NCBI RefSeq assembly: GCF_023276405.1
Contig: NZ_JALRMO010000001.1
Coordinates: 6,259,001-6,323,000 of the forward strand
Reading direction: 5' to 3'
Source: Paenibacillus hamazuiensis
Lineage (GTDB): Bacteria; Bacillota; Bacilli; Paenibacillales; NBRC-103111
DNA: 64,000 nt
Shown: positions 42,300 to 49,603 of the stretch, in pieces
Layout: each line of letters begins with the position of its first letter
Numbering within the stretch: the stretch's first letter is position 1
Program-made: the position numbers and the translations under genes
The notes under the pieces: model-generated
Told to the model about the DNA's origin: nothing
Seen by the model: the letters and a program-made list of their open reading frames with translations, nothing else
Database searches by the model: none

Positions 42300-42350
42300 C
42301 AATCCTAAGTATCGACTTCCACTGTGTCACCAGTGAAAGTCGAGGATTGT
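42300..42350. terminator. large hairpin at the end of the TarJ-like gene
   Basis: CAATCCT pairs with AGGATTG, and inside it CGACTTCCACTG pairs with CAGTGAAAGTCG (one mismatch) around a 6-base loop. It spans the TarJ-like stop codon. The T7 run lies on the plus-strand side, so as a minus-strand terminator it is not classical. Confidence 0.4.
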
Positions 42351-43421
42351 TTTTTTCCAGTCCCGGTGAGCCATGGCAGATTCCAAAGCGCCAGCAAGGT
42401 CGTCTGCCGTGCTCACCACCGTATATTTTTCCGGAATGAGTTTTCTGAGCGTGTTCTGACATTCCGGTTGTTCCATCACCTTCAGCACATCCTCGAAGTC
42501 TCGAATCGAGCTGCGGCTGCTGCCGTGGATCGTAATCCCTTTCTCCAGCACGTCCCGCGTATTGATCGGCACATGCTCCTCGCTGACGCCCATCGCCACG
42601 AGATGACCTCCGGGCCTCAAGATATCGATCCCCTGATTAATTGCACTTTCGCTGAACCTTCCGCCCGTGCACTCCATCACAACGTCGACTTTCCAGCCGG
42701 CCTTGAAATCGTAGCTCTGCACCATTTCCGTCTCGGCAAAATCGAATTGATCCAGCTTCTCCCGAATGGCACCGAACACAATGAGCCGGTCCTTGCCGAC
42801 GCCAAACGCATGGTGCAGCATCGCTGCGGTCAAATAGCCGACCGGCCCGTCGCCGAATACCGCGGCGCTGCCTTTATCCAGCAGATGGCTGATTCCTCTC
42901 GCCGCCCGGTACGATACGCTGCACAGTTCCGCGAGCACGGCAATCTCATCAGGGATTGATGAAGGAACCGGAATCGCGCAAGCTTCGGGAATGACAAGCC
43001 TGCTTTGGGCGATCCCGTCGAAGCCGCTGCCCATAAATTGCGAGCGGTAGCAGTAGTTGTCTTCAATTTCGTTTCGGCATGCCGGGCAGCATTCTTCGGG
43101 AGGGATATCTTGGAGCAGGTATCCGGGCAAATTCGGAACGACGACAACTCTCTCTCCTTTGGGGAGCTTGGATGAGGCGCTTTCCGCGATCGTCCCAATT
43201 CCTTCATGCAGCAGCGCCATCGGCAGTTTTTTCGCAAGCACTTCCGGCTTGCGCATGCCTCCGAAGTAGCGAAGGTCGGCGTGGCAGATGCTGGCGATAG
43301 TAGGCTCCACCGCGACATAACCGCTGCGCAGCTCCCTTTCTACAATCACCTCTTGAACCTCGCGCGGTTGGGTCAACCGCCATGTTCGCGATTTCACGGT
43401 GCCGGTTGTTGAGCTTGCCAC
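42327..43421 (-). CDS. TarJ-like zinc alcohol dehydrogenase, ribitol-5-phosphate dehydrogenase
   Basis: A 364-residue medium-chain dehydrogenase. It follows staphylococcal TarJ closely in pattern: ASICHADLRYFGGMRK, KLPMALLHEGIGTI (zinc-ligand HE), VVVVPNLPG, YCYRSQFMGSGFDGIAQ, then FGDGPVGYLTAAML nucleotide fold and AINQGIDILRPGGHLVAMGVSE with NTRDVLEKGITIHGSSRSS. TarJ interconverts ribulose-5-phosphate and ribitol-5-phosphate. A Cys lobe (ECCPACRN, NYC) for structural zinc is present here. The GTG at 43421 is chosen for the CGGAGG site; no tarI cytidylyltransferase is adjacent. Placed next to a DeoR regulator and a Ugp-like operon it may act catabolically on released ribitol phosphate. Confidence 0.78.
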   Translation of the reverse strand: MASSTTGTVKSRTWRLTQPREVQEVIVERELRSGYVAVEPTIASICHADLRYFGGMRKPEVLAKKLPMALLHEGIGTIAESASSKLPKGERVVVVPNLPGYLLQDIPPEECCPACRNEIEDNYCYRSQFMGSGFDGIAQSRLVIPEACAIPVPSSIPDEIAVLAELCSVSYRAARGISHLLDKGSAAVFGDGPVGYLTAAMLHHAFGVGKDRLIVFGAIREKLDQFDFAETEMVQSYDFKAGWKVDVVMECTGGRFSESAINQGIDILRPGGHLVAMGVSEEHVPINTRDVLEKGITIHGSSRSSIRDFEDVLKVMEQPECQNTLRKLIPEKYTVVSTADDLAGALESAMAHRDWKKTILDFHW

Positions 43422-43504
43422 TAACAGAAACACCTCCGTATGTTATTCGTAAAAGTATATGAATTTCCGGCCGCCGAAGCGGTCGCGAAAGCTTCACCGA
43501 AGGG

Positions 43505-44266
43505 TCAGGCAAGAAGCACGTTGATGCCGGCGTCGCGAAACGGCTTGGCCTCGTATTCCGGCAGCTCCTTGTTCGTAATTAACGTATGAATGGCCGAATT
43601 CGGCGCGACCGTGTGCAGCGACAGCTTGCCGATCTTCGTTTCGTCGGCCACGACGATCACTTCCTGCGCGGCGCCGATCATTCCCTGTTTGGCCGTCACA
43701 AGCTGGGCTTCGGGATGCATGAGGCCATGCTTCGGATGAATGGCCGGCGTGCCGATGAACGCTTTGGACACGTGCAGCGACCGCAGCACCTGATCGGTAA
43801 ACATTCCGTTCAGCATGTAGCTGGAAGGATACAGCTCCCCTCCGGTTACCGTCACTTTCACTCCCGGCGCATCGCGCAGCTCGGCCGCCACGTTGATGTC
43901 GTTGGTCACTACCGTCAGATTCGAGCGATGGACCAGGTTTTTGGCGATGTGCAGCGTCGTTGTGCCGGAGTCGATGATGATATGCTCGCCGTCCTCGACC
44001 AGATTGGCCGCCAGCTTGCCGATGCGCATTTTCTGCTCGAGCTGCGCATGCGAACGCTCGTTAAACGGCGGCTCGTTATGCGTCAGCTGCTCCACAATGA
44101 CTCCGCCGTGCGTTCGTTTGAGCAGTCCTTCCTGCTCAAGCTCCGCCAAATCCCGGCGAATGGTCGCTTCATGCACGTCGAATTCGACGGCCAAAGCCAC
44201 CACGGAAGCGACACGGTGCTGCCTGACATGCTCCACGATTCTCAGCTTTCTTTCTGCCGCCAACAC
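43505..44266 (-). CDS. DeoR-family transcriptional regulator
   Basis: A 253-residue repressor. The N-terminal HTH reads MLAAERKLRIVEHVRQHRVASVVALAVEFDVHEATIRRDLAELEQEGLLKRTHGG (in separate helices), and the C-terminal sugar-phosphate sensor contains DSGTTTLHIAKNL and VVADETKIGK. The GTG at 44266 aligns with the usual MLxxER start and lies nine bases after AGGGG; a GTG nine bases earlier abuts that site. It is followed after 83 bases by the TarJ-like gene. DeoR proteins respond to phosphorylated sugars or polyols, so ribitol- or glycerol-phosphate is a plausible inducer. Confidence 0.88.
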   Translation of the reverse strand: MLAAERKLRIVEHVRQHRVASVVALAVEFDVHEATIRRDLAELEQEGLLKRTHGGVIVEQLTHNEPPFNERSHAQLEQKMRIGKLAANLVEDGEHIIIDSGTTTLHIAKNLVHRSNLTVVTNDINVAAELRDAPGVKVTVTGGELYPSSYMLNGMFTDQVLRSLHVSKAFIGTPAIHPKHGLMHPEAQLVTAKQGMIGAAQEVIVVADETKIGKLSLHTVAPNSAIHTLITNKELPEYEAKPFRDAGINVLLA

Positions 44267-44754
44267 TTGCGTCACCCCTCACCCGCAGAAACAAACATCA
44301 AAATCGCTTCTTTTTGTTTATTTTATGTTCATTTATGCTCGTATTACATCTTTAGAGTAACGCCATACTGTCAATCTTGTCAATATGCTTTTATTTAAAA
44401 GGGGCACGTACTGCGTATTTTCAAATTCATTTGCGCAAAAATAAACATTTCATGGCGCGATGCCGCGCGTCTTGGTATGAAAACTGGCGAAAAAAACGCC
44501 GCCAGGTCCTTTATTAGTGCTATTTGTCCGTTTGTTGGGAGTAGCGGGGGAGGTTCTGCCCGCTGCTTGCGGTTGAAAATAGAAACGCCGGGCCTTATGG
44601 GTTATACTGGAAATCGGCAATAATGAATTGCGTAATTCAAGGAGGCTTCTGCAGAGCCTCCTTGAAAAACAAAATGGATGGGGGAAGTTATGAAAAATGA
44701 AGTAAGTTGGAGATGATCAATGAAATTATGATGCCGCGGCCGCTCCCCGTTATG
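44267..44754. other. 488-base intergenic region with AT-rich deoR leader and hairpin
   Basis: The left part, about 44310-44345, contains TTTATTTTATG-TTCATTTATG repeats that could be a DeoR-type operator for the deoR gene. The middle has no coding potential. The right part carries a perfect hairpin (separate entry) and a short frame of eight codons starting near 44690 that I do not regard as a gene. Confidence 0.4.
44636..44666. repeat. perfect 12-bp inverted repeat
   Basis: TTCAAGGAGGCT and AGCCTCCTTGAA flank a 7-base loop. The stem sequesters a GGAGG motif. Neither side has a strong T-run, so it is not an obvious terminator. Role unknown. Confidence 0.6.
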
Positions 44755-45081
44755 TCACAGCACGATTTTCATCACATTCCACAGGGCATCGCATAATTCT
44801 TCCTCCCTTTCCTCCATCGCGGACATTCGTACGACCCATTCCTCCGAATCCCGCTGCATGCAAAAACCAGCTTCATGCTCAGTCAGGTATGCTATCATTT
44901 GTCCGACGGTTAATAGCGGGAGCGATTTATGCTTCTCCACCCCGTTTAAGTAATAAATCATTTCTTCATGATCGCCAATCGCAATATACTCCCCTTCTTC
45001 GGGAGCCCATTGCGTTCGCAGCTTTTCCTTTTGCTGATCGGTGAGCTCGTGCAGATGAGATGCGGATATTCGCTGGACCAT
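44755..45081 (-). CDS. hypothetical small acidic protein
   Basis: A 108-residue soluble protein starting at ATG 45081 with GGAGGTGG before it. No family recognised. The sequence has mixed alpha/beta character (ELTDQQKEKLRTQWAPEEGEYIAIGDHEEMIYYLNG) and acidic composition, with two Cys (GFCMQRD and EELCDALW). It stands alone between the DeoR region and an MFS gene. Confidence 0.6.
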   Translation of the reverse strand: MVQRISASHLHELTDQQKEKLRTQWAPEEGEYIAIGDHEEMIYYLNGVEKHKSLPLLTVGQMIAYLTEHEAGFCMQRDSEEWVVRMSAMEEREEELCDALWNVMKIVL

Positions 45082-45472
45082 ACGCCACCTCCGGATGAAA
45101 GAATCGATGAAACTGCAAAAAGACCCAAATCCAGCCAGGACACGCGCGAAAAAATCACGCTAACCACCCTGAAGCCGCCATGGGTCCAAAAGAGACAAAA
45201 AAAGACCCGTATTCGGGTCTGGTCTTTTATGCAAAAAAATATGCACATTGTAAAAAGGCGACCCATCCACTGCTGACGAGGTTAGCTGCCGGGCTCGGGC
45301 AAAGATGGTCCCCTACATGCCAGAATGCATGATTCGCCCCAAAAACGTTGGTTCCCCCGCTTTCCGGATCATCCGGAAATTAAGCGTAACTTAATCATAT
45401 AAATCAACCACGATCAAGTCAATATGTTAAATATTTACTGGGTTAATCACTTTCTAGCACGAATGCCGCCGC
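45082..45472. other. intergenic region downstream of an MFS gene
   Basis: This stretch holds the MFS terminator at 45196-45220. Short frames across it lack ribosome sites and known families. Nothing else is recognised. Confidence 0.45.
45196..45220 (-). terminator. intrinsic terminator downstream of the MFS gene
   Basis: AGACCCG and CGGGTCT (45203-45220) form a stem with a 4-base loop. On the minus strand a T7 run follows, about 250 bases after the MFS stop. Confidence 0.7.
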
Positions 45473-46768
45473 TTACCCCGCTCCGCCCTTTCTGGTCAGC
45501 CGGAAAATATACTCCTTCCCGGACTCTTCGGACACTGCCCTTTTCCGGGGCGGCTTCGGTTTCCCTCCGTACTGTTTCGGTTTAATCGCGAACATGGCGA
45601 GCAATGCGGCCAATACACCAACCCCGGCCATCGTAAAAAAGAGCATCCTGTGCGTTTGCTCCATCAGCAAAGAGGCGACCGGCGGATCGGCGGCCACCCC
45701 GATAAACCTCATGCTGCTGTAAATGGAGGATACCGTCCCCCTCTGCTCCTTTACGATCCCTTCCGTGATCATCGCATCGAGGCAGGGCAAAGCCATTCCG
45801 ATACCGATGCCGCCCAAGGTCATGAAAATAAACAGCATATAGATCGAGTCGCTGCGAAACCATCCGCATACAAGCATCGCCGCCGTTGCCAGAGACGCGC
45901 CGAAAAAGTTGACCCATTTCATCCGCCGCTTGTTTTCCCCGATCCACTTTCCTGCCGTAAATGAGGACAAACAAAGCGCCGCCGTCGGGATCGCAAGCAG
46001 GGCCCCCTTGAAAACACCGTCGATGTTATATAGATCTTCGAGTATTTGGGACAAATAAAATAACGCTGCAAAGAGGACAAACATGAAGATGCCGCCGATC
46101 GCAAAAATCGCATAAAGCCAGCGGCCTTTTTCCCCAAATACCTGTTTGATCGATTTGAGAAACCGCCCGAGGCTTGGCGGCTCTTGCTCCCGCTTTTTCG
46201 GCACCTTGACCAAAAAACCGACCATGACAAGCGAGACCAGGCAAAATACCGGTATCGCAAAAAATGGAACATACCACACGACTGCAGCCAAAAGCGAACC
46301 GAGAATCGGACTGAGCACTTTGCCGAACGTATTGGCCGTTTCGATCGCCCCGAGTCCCTCGCTTACGTCCGATTCTTTTTTGAACATGTCGCCGACGAGA
46401 GGCATGACGATCGGAGCCGCTCCCGCCGCACCTACTCCCTGCAGCAGCCGCCCCAGTAAAATCCATACGTAAGCATGCTCCAGCCATAGGGCGGCAATGC
46501 CGGACAAGAGCCCTCCCGCTCCCGCTACAGCCAGGCTTGGGATGATCACTTTTTTCCTTCCGTATCGGTCGGAAAGAAACCCTGCAATGGGGATCAGAAA
46601 AATCGCCACAATCGAGTAAACGGTAATAATCATGCTTACTTGAAAGGAGCTGATCCCCAGTTCTTTGCGAATGGCGGGAAGAATCGGAATGAGCATGGAA
46701 TTGCCCAATGTCATGTTGAGCGGAATAGAAGCGAGCGAGACCAGGTCCCATTTTTTCGTTGCTTCCAC
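45473..46768 (-). CDS. MFS drug-type exporter (DHA1)
   Basis: A 431-residue transporter with twelve predicted helices in the DHA1 pattern: LASIPLNMTLGNSMLIPILPAI in helix 1, motif A GFLSDRYGRKKVI, RLLQGVGAAGAAPIVMPL in helix 4 (motif B), and GAIETANTFGKVLSPILGSLL in helix 5 (motif C of antiporters). Starts at GTG 46768 behind AAAGGTGG. No regulator is adjacent. Substrate unknown. Confidence 0.83.
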   Translation of the reverse strand: MEATKKWDLVSLASIPLNMTLGNSMLIPILPAIRKELGISSFQVSMIITVYSIVAIFLIPIAGFLSDRYGRKKVIIPSLAVAGAGGLLSGIAALWLEHAYVWILLGRLLQGVGAAGAAPIVMPLVGDMFKKESDVSEGLGAIETANTFGKVLSPILGSLLAAVVWYVPFFAIPVFCLVSLVMVGFLVKVPKKREQEPPSLGRFLKSIKQVFGEKGRWLYAIFAIGGIFMFVLFAALFYLSQILEDLYNIDGVFKGALLAIPTAALCLSSFTAGKWIGENKRRMKWVNFFGASLATAAMLVCGWFRSDSIYMLFIFMTLGGIGIGMALPCLDAMITEGIVKEQRGTVSSIYSSMRFIGVAADPPVASLLMEQTHRMLFFTMAGVGVLAALLAMFAIKPKQYGGKPKPPRKRAVSEESGKEYIFRLTRKGGAG

Positions 46769-46953
46769 TGCTACGCAGCCACCTTTCGATCGCATTATTT
46801 CCGGTGTTATGGTTAGCGAGTTTCCGGTGGTCCGGTAAACGTAATGGATGGATAACCATTTTCATTATTTGCTTGAACGATTGTTGTCATTCACGCTTCG
46901 GGAATGAATGAGCCGTCCGAAAGGCATCCTACGAACAAGGAGGCGAATATAAC

Positions 46954-47121
46954 ATGGATAAAAAGACGCAGGAAGGCATGAAAAATCTCGACGTCACCGC
47001 CGACGCCGGCGATTGGATCGAGGCCGCTTCAGCTAACCGCACAGACGCCGAATTCGCCGAGAGCGATGAAAAAGTGAAAAATTCGGCAAAGCAAGCGGCG
47101 AAGCCGGCTTCTCCCCGATGA
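46954..47121 (+). CDS. 55-residue acidic hypothetical protein
   Basis: A small protein that begins MDKKTQEGMKNLDVTADAG and ends AKQAAKPASPR. The ATG at 46954 has an AAGGAGG site. It overlaps the next gene by ATGA (47118-47121), so the two are translationally coupled. No family is recognised. The charged, Ala-rich composition suggests a disordered or helical protein. Confidence 0.65.
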   Translation: MDKKTQEGMKNLDVTADAGDWIEAASANRTDAEFAESDEKVKNSAKQAAKPASPR

Positions 47122-47483
47122 AAAGCGCAGTAATCCCCGCGCTGTTGTTGTCCTGTCTCCTCTGGTGTTCCGAAGTGCAGGCGGAAGCGGGGGCACCCGC
47201 GGTACCCGGCACGTACGCCGGAGCCAATTTGCCTTGGTCGACGGCCAGCCCTCCTCAAATCATTTACGGCCCTGGTATTTATACGACCCCTGACGGGAAG
47301 CAAGTGGATCTGTATGGCTATTCGGGAGGCCGCTGGGGCGCAACCGGCGACGAGACGAGGGCCCTTGCGATACCGGCAAACGGCCAAACCCGCGGGTATT
47401 CCCCCGGCTGGCTGGGGCTTCTCGGGATCGCCGGATTAGCGGGTCTTCTGGGCAAGGTTAACCAAAGACAAACGAACCCCTGA
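47118..47483 (+). CDS. secreted small protein with WGxxG-like C-terminal tail
   Basis: A 121-residue protein with a signal peptide (SAVIPALLLSCLLWCSEVQAEAG), a tyrosine- and glycine-rich core (YGPGIYTTPDGKQVDLYGYSGGRWGATGDETRA), and a C-terminal hydrophobic Gly/Leu helix WLGLLGIAGLAGLLGKVNQRQ. The last part resembles the WGxxGxxG C-terminal domains (hydrophobic helix followed by basic residues) used as membrane or sorting tails. The start overlaps the stop of the upstream 55-residue gene. A terminator follows 27 bases after the stop. Confidence 0.65.
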   Translation: MKSAVIPALLLSCLLWCSEVQAEAGAPAVPGTYAGANLPWSTASPPQIIYGPGIYTTPDGKQVDLYGYSGGRWGATGDETRALAIPANGQTRGYSPGWLGLLGIAGLAGLLGKVNQRQTNP

Positions 47484-47510
47484 AACCGGCGTGCTTTTAT
47501 ACAGGTTTAG

Positions 47511-47556
47511 AACGGAGCGATGGCGGGTTTTCCGCGGCCGCTCCGTTTTGATTTTT
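47511..47556 (+). terminator. intrinsic terminator of the two-gene small-protein unit
   Basis: AACGGAGCG and CGCTCCGTT form a 9-bp stem, with an internal CGGG/CCGCG pairing in the loop, followed by TTGATTTTT. It abuts the stop of the convergent MFS gene. Confidence 0.82.
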
Positions 47557-48773
47557 CACTGCCCGCCGGATGTTCGGCGCGTCCATGCCCAAAAAAGCAG
47601 CGCAACTACGCTTATTAAGGCCCCGAGTATACATACCCCGTGCCATCCCGCCCATGAATAAACGGACGTAGAAGCCGCCGCTCCCGATGCACTTCCGAAG
47701 GAATAAAAGATCATATATCCCCCGGTCATGCGGCTCCTCGCTTCCGGACGAACGCTTAAAATCATACTTTGATTCGTAACATGCACCGCCTGCACCGCAA
47801 AGTCCAACATGACGACCCCTGCGGCAAAAAACCACAGCGAGCTGTTCAATAACCCGATCGGCAGCCAGGAAACCGATAACAGCAGCAATGCCGCACCGGT
47901 CGTTCGTTCACCCAACCCGCGGTCGGCCAGCTTCCCCGCCCTGCCGGCTGCTAAAGCGCCCGCTGCGCCCGCAAGACCAAACAGCCCGATAGCGGTATGG
48001 CTTAACGAAAAGGGCGAAGAGCTAAGCGGCAGCACCATGGACGACCATAAAATGCTGAAGTCTGCAAAAATGAAAAACGCAAGTGCGGCACGAACCCGCA
48101 TAAGAGGAACTTGCATGAATAAATCTTTAACTGATCGCAGCAGATCAGGATAAGAGATTTTTCGGAACGGCCGCCGCACCGCGGGTGTAACGATCAGGAA
48201 AGCGCAGGCCATGCAAACGGTGATTGCGGCGGAGGTTATGTAGACGGACCTCCAGCCCATCCAATCGGCCATTGTTCCGGAGAACGTTCGGGCCAGCAGA
48301 ATGCCGATGACGATACCGGACGTAACGAGTCCGATGACCTGTCCCCGGCGATCCGGGGACGACCGGTCGGCCGCAAGCGCCACAAGGACTTGGGCAACGA
48401 CGGCCAAAAACCCGACCAGTCCCATTCCGGCAAACAGTACCAAGCTGTTCGAAGCAAACGCCACAATGCTTAAAGCGACAGCCGAGAGCGCCAACATCCC
48501 GGTTACGAGCCTGCGCGGATCAAGCAAATCACCAAGCGGAACCAGGAAGAACAAACCCAGCGCATAACACAATTGTGTGGCGGTAACCACGGTGCCGATC
48601 ACTGCATTGTTGATACCAAATTCAGCGGCAATTTCATCAAGCAATGGTTGGGAAAAATAAACGGTAGCTACCGCAGAACCGCAAACGAATGCATACAGCA
48701 AAGCCGCCGACCGCGAAAGGCCGGAGGATATCTCCGGGCATTGCGTACCAAGTCTTTGAAGGGAGCCGGACAT
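47556..48773 (-). CDS. MFS transporter, DHA1/YgaY type
   Basis: A 405-residue transporter with twelve helices (ALLYAFVCGSAVATVYFSQPLLDEIAAEFG at the start, LGDLLDPRRLV motif A, GIVIGILLARTFSGTMADWMGWRS). Similar proteins are annotated as multidrug or arabinose-type efflux carriers. GAGGTG precedes the ATG. A strong promoter with nearby dyads lies upstream, but no TetR- or MarR-type gene is adjacent. Confidence 0.82.
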   Translation of the reverse strand: MSGSLQRLGTQCPEISSGLSRSAALLYAFVCGSAVATVYFSQPLLDEIAAEFGINNAVIGTVVTATQLCYALGLFFLVPLGDLLDPRRLVTGMLALSAVALSIVAFASNSLVLFAGMGLVGFLAVVAQVLVALAADRSSPDRRGQVIGLVTSGIVIGILLARTFSGTMADWMGWRSVYITSAAITVCMACAFLIVTPAVRRPFRKISYPDLLRSVKDLFMQVPLMRVRAALAFFIFADFSILWSSMVLPLSSSPFSLSHTAIGLFGLAGAAGALAAGRAGKLADRGLGERTTGAALLLLSVSWLPIGLLNSSLWFFAAGVVMLDFAVQAVHVTNQSMILSVRPEARSRMTGGYMIFYSFGSASGAAASTSVYSWAGWHGVCILGALISVVALLFWAWTRRTSGGQ

Positions 48774-48789
48774 CGAAACACCTCATTTT

Positions 48790-48901
48790 ATACCGATTGG
48801 TATTTTATATACGGTTCATTCTACCTCCGATCAATCGGATTTGTCAACTTAATTCTGATAAAAATCAACTAAACTTAGATCATTTTATATACCATACGGT
48901 A
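48790..48901 (-). promoter_or_regulatory. MFS promoter with three dyads
   Basis: On the minus strand TTGACA (48842-48847), an 18-base spacer and TAGAAT (48818-48823) form a strong promoter. The spacer contains TCCGATCAATCGGA (48826-48839). ATACCGATTGGTAT (48790-48803) follows the transcription start, and TACCATACGGTA (48890-48901) lies upstream. The dyads share ACC/GGT and CCGAT elements and look like operators of a TetR-type repressor encoded elsewhere. Confidence 0.6.
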
Positions 48902-48944
48902 CATTTAAATGCGGCAACTGCTAATGTCGAAAATGTAAATCAAA

Positions 48945-48974
48945 CGAAAAAAAACGCCGCTTAAGACAGCGGCG
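48945..48974 (-). terminator. terminator of the isochorismatase-like gene
   Basis: CGCCGCT and AGCGGCG (48955-48974) form a 7-bp stem with a 6-base loop. A T8 run follows on the minus strand. It lies 20 bases past the stop codon. Confidence 0.85.
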
Positions 48975-48994
48975 AATTCAAATAGGTTATTGCG

Positions 48995-49582
48995 CTATTG
49001 TTTTAGCGCCGAAATCACATCATCTGTTGTTCGGATTTTGCCCATTTTAGGGAACATGTTTTTCACTACATAATCGTGTTCCTCTTTCGTCGAAGCCGTC
49101 ATCGCTTCTTCCACGAATATTTGATTGTATCCATGCTGAAAAGCTTCTCTGGCCGTCGTATCCACACCGATCGAAGTGGAAATCCCGCACAGCGCGATGG
49201 TGTCGATACCGCGGCGGAGCAGCTGAAGATCCAGATCCGTGCCGTAGAAAGCACCCCACTGCCGTTTGGTTACCACGTGGGCTTTTTCGAAACCTGCCAG
49301 CTCGGGTATCAATTCGTCCCAGCCTTCCGGCCGCTGCATGGCAATCGGGGCGGCATCCGTTTCGGGTTTTAACATATCTTTGCCGTCTACAGACGAGACT
49401 CTCACGAGCACGACGAAAGCTCCTTTTTCCGTGAAAGCTTGCACCAGCTTGCTGGCCTGCCCCACCACCTGCTCCACCGAATTGGGGGCTAGCCGGCGTT
49501 CCGGGTTGGCAATCCCTTTTTGCAGGTCTATAACGACAAGCGCTGTTTTCTTCGCATCCAAAACTTCGGTTTCGTTTGTCAT
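48995..49582 (-). CDS. isochorismatase-like hydrolase lacking the catalytic Cys
   Basis: A 195-residue protein of the isochorismatase/cysteine-hydrolase superfamily. The general-acid/base residues Asp19 (LVVIDLQKG) and Lys106 (VTKRQWGAF) are present. The nucleophile position in the GxxTxxCV motif is Gly in [11 protein letters not shown], so it cannot be a nicotinamidase- or carbamoylase-type Cys enzyme; true isochorismatases (EntB, PhzD) also have Gly there. GAGGAGAG precedes the ATG. It follows the MFS gene by 21 bases. An enol-ether hydrolase activity is possible, substrate unknown. Confidence 0.8.
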   Translation of the reverse strand: MTNETEVLDAKKTALVVIDLQKGIANPERRLAPNSVEQVVGQASKLVQAFTEKGAFVVLVRVSSVDGKDMLKPETDAAPIAMQRPEGWDELIPELAGFEKAHVVTKRQWGAFYGTDLDLQLLRRGIDTIALCGISTSIGVDTTAREAFQHGYNQIFVEEAMTASTKEEHDYVVKNMFPKMGKIRTTDDVISALKQ

Positions 49583-49603
49583 ATCATTCTCTCCTCGACT
49601 GAT

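Noticed and set aside
44690-44716. Eight-codon plus-strand frame behind GGGGGAAG
   Set aside because: Too short to support and followed by no gene it could regulate as a leader.
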